Positions 14,257 through 21,735 of a stretch of 32,616 bases of DNA are shown here, piece by piece. The notes under the pieces are model-generated. The model was not told where the DNA came from. It made no database searches and saw only the letters and a list, made by a program, of their open reading frames with translations. Each line of letters opens with the position of its first letter. Position 1 is the stretch's first letter. This stretch comes from Candidatus Zixiibacteriota bacterium (GTDB taxonomy: Bacteria; Zixibacteria; MSB-5A5; UBA10806). Where the stretch lies: contig JAHEDG010000031.1 in assembly GCA_024641335.1 (NCBI GenBank), forward strand, positions 1 to 32,616, written 5' to 3'. The position numbers and the translations under genes are program-made.

Positions 14257-15390
14257 ATGGATATAAGTATCGCCGCCGAAGAATATCATTACGAAAACAG
14301 AGTCGCCCTGACTCCGGCCGCCGTGAAATCGCTGTTTCGGTTCGGGCACAATGTCTTTATCGAGACCGGCGCGGGGAAGGGAGCCGGGTTTTCCGACGAC
14401 ATGTTCCGTGATGTCGGGGCCAGGATCGTCTTTTCCAAAGACGAAGCATTCATGAGAGGGAAAATTCTCCTGAAGATATTTCCTCCCACCGCCGAGGAAT
14501 ACAAGCTTCTCACCGAAAACCAGATAATCTTCTCGTTTTTACATCTGGTCGCGGCCCACAAAGAGGGTCTGGATACCCTCTTAGCCAAAAAAATTACCGC
14601 TGTCGGCCTGGAAGTAATCGAGGATCAAAGCGGCCGCCTCCCGGTTCTGACTCCCATGTCGGAACTGGCCGGCCAGATGTCCTTGCCGATTGCCAGTTAT
14701 TATCTTTCCAATATCGGCGGCGGCCGAGGCGTGCTTCTCGGAGGGGCCGCCGGGATTCCGCCGGCCACTGTCATCGTTCTGGGAGCCGGCACCGCTGGCC
14801 TGAACGCGGTCCGGGCGGCCAACGGTTTGGGATGCCACGTGATTCTTTTCGATACCAGCCTCGACCGTCTGCGTTACGCCAACGATATTTTCGGACGGCA
14901 GTTGGTTACCTATCTGCCGTTTCGCTATAATCTGGAAAAAGTGATTCCGATAGCCGACGTGGTAATAGGCGCGATCCTCATTCATGGCGCGGAAACGCCC
15001 AAGCTGATTCCCGAAGAATTAGTGCGGAAGATGAAACCGGGCTCGGTGATAATCGATATTTCCATTGACCAGGGAGGATGCGTGGAAACATCCCGGCCCA
15101 CGAATTGGGCGACTCCCTGCTACACTATGCATGAGGTGACCCATTTCTGTGTGCCCAATATGCCATCGAATGTCGGACGCACGGCAACCTATGCTCTGGC
15201 CAACGCTGTCCTGCCGTTTATCAGAATGGTGGCCGATAACGGCCCCGAAAAGGCTTTCGCCGACGATGTTGGTCTGGCCAAAGGTGTTTACACATTTGAC
15301 GGCCATGTAACCAATGAACCGGTCGGCAAACGCTTTGACGTGAAAACCAGGAAACTGGCGGATCTGCTTAAGGGGGGGAAGACAGCGTGA
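14257..15390 (+). CDS. ald: Alanine dehydrogenase (NAD-dependent)
   Basis: Reversible oxidative deamination of L-alanine to pyruvate and ammonium with NAD, in the cytosol. It is 377 aa, close to the family's 370. Residues matching the known active site of Ald are in the expected places: R15 in ENRVALTP, K73 in LLKIFPP, H96 in FSFLHLVA and D271 in SIDQGG. The NAD-binding fold has VLGAGTAGLNA (about 171-181), and SRPTNW and NMPSNVGRTA are family signatures in the second half. Less usual is KIFPP where most Ald have a KVKEP-like motif, so a related 2-oxo acid reductase role cannot be excluded. The gene ends in a 4-base overlap (GTGA) with the CoA-transferase gene, indicating translational coupling. 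Upstream lie CRP-like and other palindromes. Confidence 0.87.
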   Translation: MDISIAAEEYHYENRVALTPAAVKSLFRFGHNVFIETGAGKGAGFSDDMFRDVGARIVFSKDEAFMRGKILLKIFPPTAEEYKLLTENQIIFSFLHLVAAHKEGLDTLLAKKITAVGLEVIEDQSGRLPVLTPMSELAGQMSLPIASYYLSNIGGGRGVLLGGAAGIPPATVIVLGAGTAGLNAVRAANGLGCHVILFDTSLDRLRYANDIFGRQLVTYLPFRYNLEKVIPIADVVIGAILIHGAETPKLIPEELVRKMKPGSVIIDISIDQGGCVETSRPTNWATPCYTMHEVTHFCVPNMPSNVGRTATYALANAVLPFIRMVADNGPEKAFADDVGLAKGVYTFDGHVTNEPVGKRFDVKTRKLADLLKGGKTA

Positions 15391-16682
15391 ACTGGATCGA
15401 TCAATACCAGAGAAAGAGGACCACGGCCGAAACGGCCGTGGAATCCATCAAGTCGGGGGACAGGGTTTATATTCACCCCGGATGCTGCACTCCCCAGCAT
15501 CTGGTTGACGCTATGGTGGCCCGCAAGAATGAACTTGAAAATGTCGAGGTCTGCCATGTCCTGACTCAGGGAAAAGCCGGTTATGTAGAGCCGGGGATGG
15601 AAGGCCATTTTCGGCATCGCTCGTTTTTCAGCGGGGCCAACGTGAGACAGGCGATTAATGACGGCCGGGCCGATCAGATGCATATATTTTTGGGCGAGAT
15701 AGAGAACCTGTTTATCAGAGGCATCCTGCCTATCGATGTCGCTCTGATCCAGGTCAGTCCACCTGACGAGCATGGTTTTCTCTCCTACGGTGTCGGGGTG
15801 GATATCACCATGACCGCCGCTCAAACCGCCAAAACAGTCATCGCCCAGGTTAATCCTGAAATGCCCAGGGTGCACGGCGACTGTTTTATTCATCTTAGTA
15901 AGATTACCTATGTAGTAGAACATTCAACTCCGCTTCTGGAAATGCCCCAGGGAACTCCCGATGACGTATCATTGAAAATCGGCAGAATCATTGCCGAGAA
16001 AATCGAGGATGGTTCGACGCTGCAGATGGGTATCGGTTCCATTCCCGACGCTTTTCTGGCCGCCCTGGACGGCCGTCATGATATGGGGATTCACACGGAG
16101 ATGTTTTCCGACGGCATCATTCCTCTGGTCGAAAGCGGGGTCATCAATAATTCCAAAAAGACTCTGCATCCCGGCAAAATCGTCTCGGCCTTTACTCTAG
16201 GCACCCAGAAGATATTCGATTTTTGCCACGATAATCCGTTCATAGAATTCCATCCCTGCAAATATACCAACGATCCGTTTATCATCGCCCAGAACGAGAA
16301 AATGATCTCCATCAACTCCGCGTTGGGAATCGATCTGACGGGACAGGTTTTCGCCGATTCCCTGGGATTCGATTTTTATTCAGGTTTCGGAGGCCAGGTT
16401 GATTTCGTCAGGGGAGCGGCCAAATCCAGGGGAGGGATGCCATTTATCGCTTTTCCGGCCACGGCCAGAAACGGTACGGTCTCGCGAATTTCGCCGTTTA
16501 TGCCCCCGGGAACAGGGGTGACCACCACTCGCGCGGACGTTCACTGGATTGTGACTGAATACGGAGCGGCCTATCTTCATGGAAAATCGGTCAGGGAGAG
16601 GGTTAAGGAACTAATCGGGATCGCCGCCCCGCAATTCCACGATGAACTGACAAAATTCGCCGGCGAACATAAATGGATTTAG
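15387..16682 (+). CDS. Acetyl-CoA hydrolase/transferase family CoA-transferase (4-hydroxybutyrate CoA-transferase-like)
   Basis: Cytosolic class I CoA-transferase of 431 aa, the normal length for the 4-hydroxybutyrate/acetate/butyrate CoA-transferase group. Visible landmarks are SGDRVYIHPGCCTPQ near the N-terminus, QMGIGSIPDAFLAAL (about 212-226), the catalytic glutamate E238 in HTEMFSDG, GFGGQVDFVRGA (about 334-345) and VTEYGAAYLHGKS (about 390-402). Substrate range cannot be fixed from sequence; a short-chain acyl donor with acetate or a hydroxy acid is typical. The GTG start overlaps the dehydrogenase stop, with an AAGGGGGGG run upstream. Pairing with Ald suggests an amino-acid fermentation or assimilation step, for instance activating acids made from alanine-derived carbon (inference). 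Confidence 0.9.
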   Translation: MNWIDQYQRKRTTAETAVESIKSGDRVYIHPGCCTPQHLVDAMVARKNELENVEVCHVLTQGKAGYVEPGMEGHFRHRSFFSGANVRQAINDGRADQMHIFLGEIENLFIRGILPIDVALIQVSPPDEHGFLSYGVGVDITMTAAQTAKTVIAQVNPEMPRVHGDCFIHLSKITYVVEHSTPLLEMPQGTPDDVSLKIGRIIAEKIEDGSTLQMGIGSIPDAFLAALDGRHDMGIHTEMFSDGIIPLVESGVINNSKKTLHPGKIVSAFTLGTQKIFDFCHDNPFIEFHPCKYTNDPFIIAQNEKMISINSALGIDLTGQVFADSLGFDFYSGFGGQVDFVRGAAKSRGGMPFIAFPATARNGTVSRISPFMPPGTGVTTTRADVHWIVTEYGAAYLHGKSVRERVKELIGIAAPQFHDELTKFAGEHKWI

Positions 16683-16707
16683 AGCCGTCGCGAGGTTAAG
16701 TCAAAGA

Positions 16708-16748
16708 GGGGCGGAATCATAGGACGGATAACCGATGGTCGCCGCCCC
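16708..16748. repeat. Inverted repeat after the CoA-transferase gene
   Basis: GGGGCGG (16708-16714) pairs perfectly with CCGCCCC (16742-16748) across a 27-base loop, 25 bases after the stop codon. No T-run follows, so it is not a standard terminator; it could still stabilise or end the transcript. Confidence 0.4.
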
Positions 16749-16834
16749 GGATAATTGATTCGATTTGTTCCTATAATAAACGTAGCGCAGCTTATGAAAA
16801 TCATAATCCCGCTTTTAATGTCGATAAGCATAAT

Positions 16835-17038
16835 ATGAATAGCACTATGAAAAGACGGAGCGAATATGTTCCGCTGGAGATCTCGGGGGAAAAACTCGAT
16901 TTTTTCGTCGCTGAACTTCGGGAAAAACTCCTCAACGAATTCTGGGCTTCTGTCCCCGAAGGCCGGGAAAAAGAAGAGATCAAGGCCCGGATAGAATTGA
17001 ATATTTATGCCGCACTGGGACTCACCGAACGAAAGTAA
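16835..17038 (+). CDS. Small hypothetical protein
   Basis: 67 aa, or 63 if the second ATG at 16847 is used. The sequence is charged and predicted mostly helical, with EISGEKLDFFVAELREKL and EEIKARIELNIYAALGL segments, and has no signal peptide, membrane segment or cysteine. Composition looks protein-like rather than random, and codon use fits its neighbours. There is no ribosome binding site before either ATG, although CATAAT directly precedes the first one. It stands alone between the CoA-transferase and a secreted protein gene. I do not recognise a family, and function is unknown. Confidence 0.5.
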   Translation: MNSTMKRRSEYVPLEISGEKLDFFVAELREKLLNEFWASVPEGREKEEIKARIELNIYAALGLTERK

Positions 17039-17244
17039 ACCGCGGTTTCTTTTGTAGAAACCAGACATCGTCCGAAAACACTTGCTTTTTATAAATCGCC
17101 CTATATCTTTCCCTTGTAGCGATTATTGATTCTTCGGGAAGAGAAGCGAATAAAACTACATTAATATATAAGTGTTCCAAAAAAGAGTTCTTTTGTAATC
17201 AGATATTCTCTCTAATGTCTTTTTTCCTAATGGAGGAATTTATC

Positions 17245-18657
17245 ATGAAAAGGACAGCTACTCTGGTTCTAACCCTCACACTGCTGGTTGTTATTCCGGC
17301 CCAAGCCCAGGATATCATCTGGAGCCGCACCTATGGCTTTTCCGGAACCAGCGAACTCGGCCAGTGCGGAGCCGTGGTATCTGACGGCGGTTATATCATA
17401 GGGGGACTCTCCACGGCCTTCCCCAATGGCGATTTCTGGATGGTTCGTACCGATTCCGTGGGGGATACGATCTGGACCCGTAACTACGGCATGACCCGCT
17501 GGCAGTCCGCATTTTACGTAATTGAAACATCAAACGGCGGTTTCGCTATTTGCGGCGAGAACAGCGCGGCAGTCGGTGACGATCAAGTGTACATTGTCAG
17601 AATAGACGCCAATGGCGATACTCTCTGGACCCGTAATTTCGGAGCGGCCGGCAATCATGATAACGGCAAGGCTATAATAGAAACATCGGATCACGGTTTT
17701 CTGGCCCTGGGCAACGGTTACGACGGCAATACGGATCTATACATGATCAAACTCGACAGCCTGGGTACTTTACTCTGGTCGCGGCTCTACGGCGGCATCG
17801 GTTCGGAGGTTGGTTACGGAGTGGTGGAAATGCCCGACGGCGGTTTCGGGATCACCGGGTCTACCTCCACCGGATCGATCGGAGGTTCGGATCTGTGGCT
17901 ATTGCGTACCGATTCTGTCGGAGATACGCTCTGGACAAGAAAATACGATTTCCACGCCGGACTGGATAGAGGCGACGGGATCGTACTGACAAACGATGGC
18001 GGATTCGCTATAGGCGGCAGAACATGGAACGGCACTTACGCCCAGCTTCTGGCTATGCGCACCGACTCTTTCGGCAACCTTATCTGGAGCGCTGAATTCG
18101 GGATTCCGGCTACCGGCGAGTTCGCCGAGTCGATCGATATGACTCCGGACGGAGGATTCGTAATAGGCGGCGGCAAGGGAACCTCATCTTTCGATTATTT
18201 CGTGGTCAGGCTTTCAGCCAATGGCGATTCGCTCTGGGCCGCGACCTATAACGGAACAGCCGGCGACTCGGATGACTGTTTCGAGATCAGGGTCGATTCC
18301 AACGGCGATATCATGGCCTTCGGCTACAGCGATATAGCCAACCCGGGATACGACACCGAATACTGGCTTTTGAAAATAGCCGACGGGGCAGCCCAGAGCG
18401 GATGCGATTATGTTGTCGGGGATGTCAATGGAAGCGATACCTACAACGGTCTGGATATTACCTATGGAGTGAGCTATTTTAAGGGAGGCGTCGCGCCGGT
18501 ATATGAGTGCGAATGTCCTCCTCATGGAGCCTGGTTCGTATCCGGCGACGTTAACAGCAGCTGCTCCTATAACGGACTTGATATTACCTTTGGGGTCAGT
18601 TATTTCAAGGGCGGAACTGCCCCGACACCATGCCAGGACTGTCCTCCGGCCCGGTAA
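17245..18657 (+). CDS. Secreted seven-repeat (propeller-like) protein with paired dockerin-like tail
   Basis: Predicted exported protein of 470 aa. A signal peptide (about 1-22, ending PAQAQ) is followed by seven repeats of about 50 residues. Each contains an aromatic opening such as IWSRTYG or LWTRNFG, a DGGFxIxG core and a DxWxxRTDSxGD end; seven such units suggest a seven-bladed beta-propeller (inference). From about residue 390 the tail has two copies of GDVNxSxxYNGLDITxGVSYF separated by YECEC and ends CQDCPPAR. It is closely similar to the tail of the beta-helix protein at 3391-4881. ATG 17245 has GGAGG 8 bases upstream, while an in-frame start ten codons earlier has none. A terminator follows at 18700. 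Such repeats occur in FCB-group surface proteins; the ligand is unknown. Confidence 0.88.
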   Translation: MKRTATLVLTLTLLVVIPAQAQDIIWSRTYGFSGTSELGQCGAVVSDGGYIIGGLSTAFPNGDFWMVRTDSVGDTIWTRNYGMTRWQSAFYVIETSNGGFAICGENSAAVGDDQVYIVRIDANGDTLWTRNFGAAGNHDNGKAIIETSDHGFLALGNGYDGNTDLYMIKLDSLGTLLWSRLYGGIGSEVGYGVVEMPDGGFGITGSTSTGSIGGSDLWLLRTDSVGDTLWTRKYDFHAGLDRGDGIVLTNDGGFAIGGRTWNGTYAQLLAMRTDSFGNLIWSAEFGIPATGEFAESIDMTPDGGFVIGGGKGTSSFDYFVVRLSANGDSLWAATYNGTAGDSDDCFEIRVDSNGDIMAFGYSDIANPGYDTEYWLLKIADGAAQSGCDYVVGDVNGSDTYNGLDITYGVSYFKGGVAPVYECECPPHGAWFVSGDVNSSCSYNGLDITFGVSYFKGGTAPTPCQDCPPAR

Positions 18658-18699
18658 AGCCTGTTTTTAGCCATTCCGGCAAAACAAAAAAATCCAAAA

Positions 18700-18737
18700 A
18701 AGACTTGATCATGGATGATCAGGTCTTTGTGTTTTTA
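18700..18737 (+). terminator. Rho-independent terminator after the seven-repeat protein gene
   Basis: AAGACTTGATCAT (18700-18712) pairs with ATGATCAGGTCTT (18715-18727) with one G-T pair and a very short loop, followed by TGTGTTTTTATT. It sits 43 bases after the stop. An A-rich stretch upstream could give partial activity on the minus strand. Confidence 0.75.
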
Positions 18738-18822
18738 TTGAGTTTTATTTCCGCCTTAGGCTGTCGTAAAGAAAGAAGAAATAACAATGTCCAGACTTAT
18801 ACGGTAATCATTCGGTTTTAAG

Positions 18823-19090
18823 ATACCGGTGTCTACTATATTTGCTTCAATCATCCATGTACCGGAGGATTTACCCACCTCTCAGGAGGGGATCTACGCC
18901 GTTTCGGCAGGGGATACTTTACTTGTATCCAAGAGTATATATAGGAGGCGATTATGATCGACCGAATGGTCAGCCTAACAGGGGAAAAAGTTGATGAGAC
19001 CGCGGTTAATGGTGCCGGGTAAACCGACATGACGATCGAATTTGCCGACAGCTTATCGATCGATCATTGTTGTTCGCGGGAAAACCAAAC
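18823..19090 (+). pseudogene. Decayed N-terminal part of a secreted beta-helix gene
   Basis: In frame from 18841 the translation reads ASIIHVPEDLPTSQEGI and then AGDTLLVSKSIY. It aligns without gaps to AAIINIPADYPSVQQGI and DGDTVLAQPDTY at the N-terminus of the 3391-4881 protein. The frame then hits a stop at 18955-18957. The match continues one frame over, from about 18945, as EAIMIDRMVSLTG (intact gene EHINFNGRDITLA) and DETAVNGAG, until TAA at 19020-19022. Beyond that only faint similarity remains, for example MTIEFADS. No start codon with a ribosome site precedes it. At least one frameshift and two stops make this a pseudogene of a third beta-helix paralogue, on the opposite strand from the intact ones. 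Confidence 0.75.
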
Positions 19091-19191
19091 CGGCCCTGGT
19101 CTGGCTATCCTTTATGATTTCGTCTTTTCCAAAGGAGGGCCCCCTCCGATTTCATGCCCTGGTTGCTCTCCGACCGATTGATAAATCGGGT

Positions 19192-19220
19192 TTGGCATAC
19201 CCGCGGTTTCATTATATACT
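19192..19220 (+). promoter_or_regulatory. Promoter of the GNAT gene, apparently giving a leaderless mRNA
   Basis: TTGGCA (19192-19197) and TATACT (19215-19220) are exactly 17 bases apart, four and five of six bases matching the sigma70 consensus. The -10 box ends 10 bases before the ATG at 19231, leaving a leader of only a few bases, in line with the missing ribosome binding site. Confidence 0.6.
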
Positions 19221-19230
19221 GAAACTGACT

Positions 19231-19731
19231 ATGCGGGCCGATATAAATTTCGAAATTTTAGAAGCTCAATCAGCTGAAAAGAAGACTATAGAAAACCTTC
19301 TTAGTCTATATCTTCACGATATGTCCCAGTTCGCGCCGTTTTTGAAAATCGGCTCCGACGGTCGGTTTCGCTACCAGAATATCGATCTGTACTGGGAGAA
19401 TCACGGGCTTACGCCGTTTCTGATCAAAGCCGAAAACCGTCTGGCCGGGTTAATTCTGTTCAATTCATCACCCTATGTCCCTGACGAAATAGACTATGGA
19501 ATTCACGAGTTTTTCATATTAGCGCGATTAAGACGTCGAGGCCTGGGCAAAGCGGTTCTGAAAAGATTGTTCGGGATGTTCCCCGGAAAATATTACGTTG
19601 CCCAGCTGACTTCCAATCAGCCGGCCATCGAGTTCTGGCATCGGGTATACGATAGTCTCGGAATTCGGTATGACGAGGCCGAAGAAACAGAGGCCGGGGT
19701 CAGGATACTGACACAGAGGTTTACGGTCTGA
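19231..19731 (+). CDS. GNAT-family N-acetyltransferase
   Basis: Acetyl-CoA-dependent acyltransferase of 166 aa, probably cytosolic. The fold can be followed: an N-terminal strand and helix (INFEILEAQSAEKKTIENLL), the LYLHDMSQF segment common in this subgroup, YGIHEFFILARLRRRGLGKAVL (about 88-109) with the acetyl-CoA-binding R-R-x-G-L-G-K-A loop, and a final VAQLTSNQPAIEFWHRVY motif. The start is ATG 19231 rather than earlier in-frame codons, because the domain begins there and a 17-base-spaced promoter lies directly upstream. No ribosome binding site is present. It converges on the MDR gene with a 25-base gap. The substrate cannot be predicted. Confidence 0.87.
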   Translation: MRADINFEILEAQSAEKKTIENLLSLYLHDMSQFAPFLKIGSDGRFRYQNIDLYWENHGLTPFLIKAENRLAGLILFNSSPYVPDEIDYGIHEFFILARLRRRGLGKAVLKRLFGMFPGKYYVAQLTSNQPAIEFWHRVYDSLGIRYDEAEETEAGVRILTQRFTV

Positions 19732-19756
19732 ATTCCGGCCGGGACGGAGCAGTTGT

Positions 19757-20785
19757 TCAGGGCTTCAAAATTATCTTTCCGATCGAGCTGTTTTCCTCCA
19801 TCATCCTGTGGGCCTCGGCGGCCTCATTCAGATCCAGGATACGGCCCATATGTGGGTTTATTTTCCCCTCGGCGATCAACCCTATTATCTCCTTCATTTC
19901 ATCCTTTGTGCCCAGATAAAGTCCTTTGACGCTCAAATGCCTGAGGTAGGTCATGTGAATCGAGAATTCGGTCTCACGGCCGGTAATTATTCCGCAGAGA
20001 AGCATAGTTCCGCCCCGCTTGAGCATATCGAAGCTGATTCCGAAAGTCTTTGGCCCGACATAATCCAAAATCAGGTCGACTCCGAAAGGGGCGATTTTTT
20101 TTACTTCCGCCGGGATATCGTCGGTAAGACGGTTGAATACGTAATCGGCCCCCAGGTTTTTCATCATTTCCAATTTCTTATCCGAATTGCCTGTGGCGAT
20201 GACCTCGGCTCCGATATGCTTGGCCAACTGGATGGCAATAGTGCCCAGGGCCCCCGATCCGCCCCAGATGAAAAAAGTCTGTCCGGCCTTTAATTTTCCG
20301 ACTGTTTTAAGACCGTGCCAGGCTGTCAAACCGGAAACCGGCGTGACCGCAGCCCGCTCCGAAGATATATTATCCGGAAGACGAACCAAATTATCGGCCG
20401 GGACCGAGACATATTCGGCGTATCCTCCCGGAACATGCAGGCCGATATATTTCCAGTTCAGACAAAGATTCGGCTTTCCTTCCTTGCAAAGAAGGCATTG
20501 ACCGCAGGTAATAATCGGGTACACGGCGACCCGGTCTCCAATGTCGGCCTGGGCAACTTCCCGGCCGATTTCCGCGACAGTGCCGATAATATCCGCTCCG
20601 GGAATATGAGGCATACTTACGCCGATCCCCGGGTAACCGTTTCGAACAACCTGGTCTATCCTGTTGACCCCGGCGGCCTCGATCCTGACTATTGCCTCTC
20701 CCGGTCTCGGTTTCGGTTCGGGAAAATCGGTAACATAGTTTAGTTTATTTATATCCCCGTGTTCGTTGATGACCACAGCTTTCAT
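19757..20785 (-). CDS. Zinc-type MDR-superfamily oxidoreductase (quinone reductase/alcohol dehydrogenase-like)
   Basis: NAD(P)-dependent medium-chain dehydrogenase/reductase, 342 aa. The N-terminal GroES-like domain contains CGQCLLCKEGKPNLC (about 94-108), the four-cysteine structural zinc site. The position that holds the catalytic zinc cysteine in alcohol dehydrogenases is Asn in GVNRIDQ, and the usual His after it is absent, so it is more likely a quinone-oxidoreductase-like or enoyl-reductase-like enzyme. The cofactor domain has WGGSGALGTIAIQLAK (about 174-189). The ATG at 20785 has AGAGGA about 8 bases upstream. It stands alone, between the GNAT and YceI genes. The true substrate is unknown. 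Confidence 0.9.
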   Translation of the reverse strand: MKAVVINEHGDINKLNYVTDFPEPKPRPGEAIVRIEAAGVNRIDQVVRNGYPGIGVSMPHIPGADIIGTVAEIGREVAQADIGDRVAVYPIITCGQCLLCKEGKPNLCLNWKYIGLHVPGGYAEYVSVPADNLVRLPDNISSERAAVTPVSGLTAWHGLKTVGKLKAGQTFFIWGGSGALGTIAIQLAKHIGAEVIATGNSDKKLEMMKNLGADYVFNRLTDDIPAEVKKIAPFGVDLILDYVGPKTFGISFDMLKRGGTMLLCGIITGRETEFSIHMTYLRHLSVKGLYLGTKDEMKEIIGLIAEGKINPHMGRILDLNEAAEAHRMMEENSSIGKIILKP

Positions 20786-20842
20786 TCAAATCCTCTCTGT
20801 CAAAATCATATTTTGATCGCTCAACCCGTATATGCTCCGAGT

Positions 20843-20871
20843 AAGTTATGAAAATTGTACGGGAAAATCAA
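20843..20871 (-). promoter_or_regulatory. Candidate promoter for the MDR oxidoreductase
   Basis: On the minus strand TTGATT (20871-20866) and TAACTT (20848-20843) are 17 bases apart. The leader would be about 50 bases. The match is moderate. Confidence 0.38.
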
Positions 20872-20952
20872 GCTTGAGAAAAACAGGCATTATAGCGAGA
20901 CGGAAAGCCGATAAAGATAGGTAATTCAATACCGCTTTTTCCTGTTCAGGCT

Positions 20953-21603
20953 TTATTGCACGGTTGAGAGCTGCGGCGCGGGAAACGCCGTGGAGGCGAA
21001 AACATCGATCTTCACGACCTGCTTTTCATTGAGCTTCAATAAAAGAAATTGGGGACGTTTGATTTCATAGTCCGCCAACAGGATGTCGAAAGAACCGGTT
21101 ATATGAAGAAGATCGCCCCTGGACTTCGCCTGCGTTTCCTCCGACTCTTGCTTATAAGTAACAGTCAGAACCACATTAATCGGCCTGGTGACACCGTGGA
21201 CGGTGAAATTCCCCAGAACAGTTACCTCGACATCTTTATCATTCTCCAGACTCTTCATGGAGCTGTTCTCTATCTTAAGCAGTTCGAAAGTTGTCTTGGG
21301 GAATTTGCCCGTTTCCAGGTACTTGTCCCTCATATGCTCATCGCGCATGGCGATTCCGGTTTTCAGGCTGGGCAGATCTACCTCGAATCGGGCTTCCGGC
21401 GAATCGAAGATATCAGCCAGGTTAACCTTGACATAGCCGATGATTTCTCCGGTCTGTCCTACAATTGTCTCTAACGGCGCCGTGGACGTAAAAGTAATTA
21501 CATCTCTGCCGGCGGTGTCATTTATGTTAAATGTTGTAATCTCCTGAGCGAATGAGACCGAAACTACCCAGAACAAAGCCGGAATGGCAATTAGATTCTT
21601 CAT
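20953..21603 (-). CDS. YceI-family periplasmic protein
   Basis: Predicted exported lipocalin-like protein, 216 aa. YceI proteins form an extended beta-barrel that binds polyisoprenoid or other hydrophobic molecules. The signal peptide is MKNLIAIPALFWVVSVSFAQ. The YceI core follows: an initial TFTSTAPLETIVG strand (DTAGRDVITF before it), the signature SLKTGIAMRDEHMRDKYLET (about 90-109), FPKTTFEL, and VLGNFTVHGVTRPINVVLTV. The start at 21603 is chosen because AGGAGGT lies upstream and the signal peptide begins there; an in-frame extension of 37 codons is not needed. It is divergent from the PdxJ-like gene with a 132-base gap. Specific ligand unknown. Confidence 0.93.
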   Translation of the reverse strand: MKNLIAIPALFWVVSVSFAQEITTFNINDTAGRDVITFTSTAPLETIVGQTGEIIGYVKVNLADIFDSPEARFEVDLPSLKTGIAMRDEHMRDKYLETGKFPKTTFELLKIENSSMKSLENDKDVEVTVLGNFTVHGVTRPINVVLTVTYKQESEETQAKSRGDLLHITGSFDILLADYEIKRPQFLLLKLNEKQVVKIDVFASTAFPAPQLSTVQ

Positions 21604-21699
21604 TGTCGACCTCCTGATTTTGACTTTGCTATCCATTATCATATATAGAATTAACACATCCTGACTCATTTCGGTTCCGAAGTCCTCATTAAAAGAATC

Positions 21700-21728
21700 T
21701 TGACTCCCGGGCATTTGTCTCTTAATCT
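21700..21728 (+). promoter_or_regulatory. Promoter of the PdxJ-like gene, apparently giving a leaderless mRNA
   Basis: TTGACT (21700-21705) and TAATCT (21723-21728) are 17 bases apart. The -10 box ends 7 bases before the ATG at 21736, so transcription would start at or next to the start codon. No ribosome binding site is present between them. Confidence 0.5.
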
Positions 21729-21735
21729 AATATTC

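Larger units (their letters stand above)
18658..19230. other. 573-base region with terminator, decayed beta-helix gene and a promoter
   Basis: Apart from the terminator (18700-18737), the beta-helix relic (18823-19090) and the promoter of the GNAT gene (19192-19220), listed separately, nothing is seen. Open frames running into the GNAT gene from 19042 lack a start signal and do not extend its domain. Confidence 0.6.

Noticed and set aside
18954-19022. 22-codon frame with a perfect TAGGAGG ribosome site
   Set aside because: Its translation aligns with the frame-shifted continuation of a beta-helix relic, so the start signal is probably accidental.
19042-19230. N-terminal extension of the GNAT protein
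   Set aside because: The GNAT fold begins at 19231, and a promoter lies between 19192 and 19220, inside the extension.
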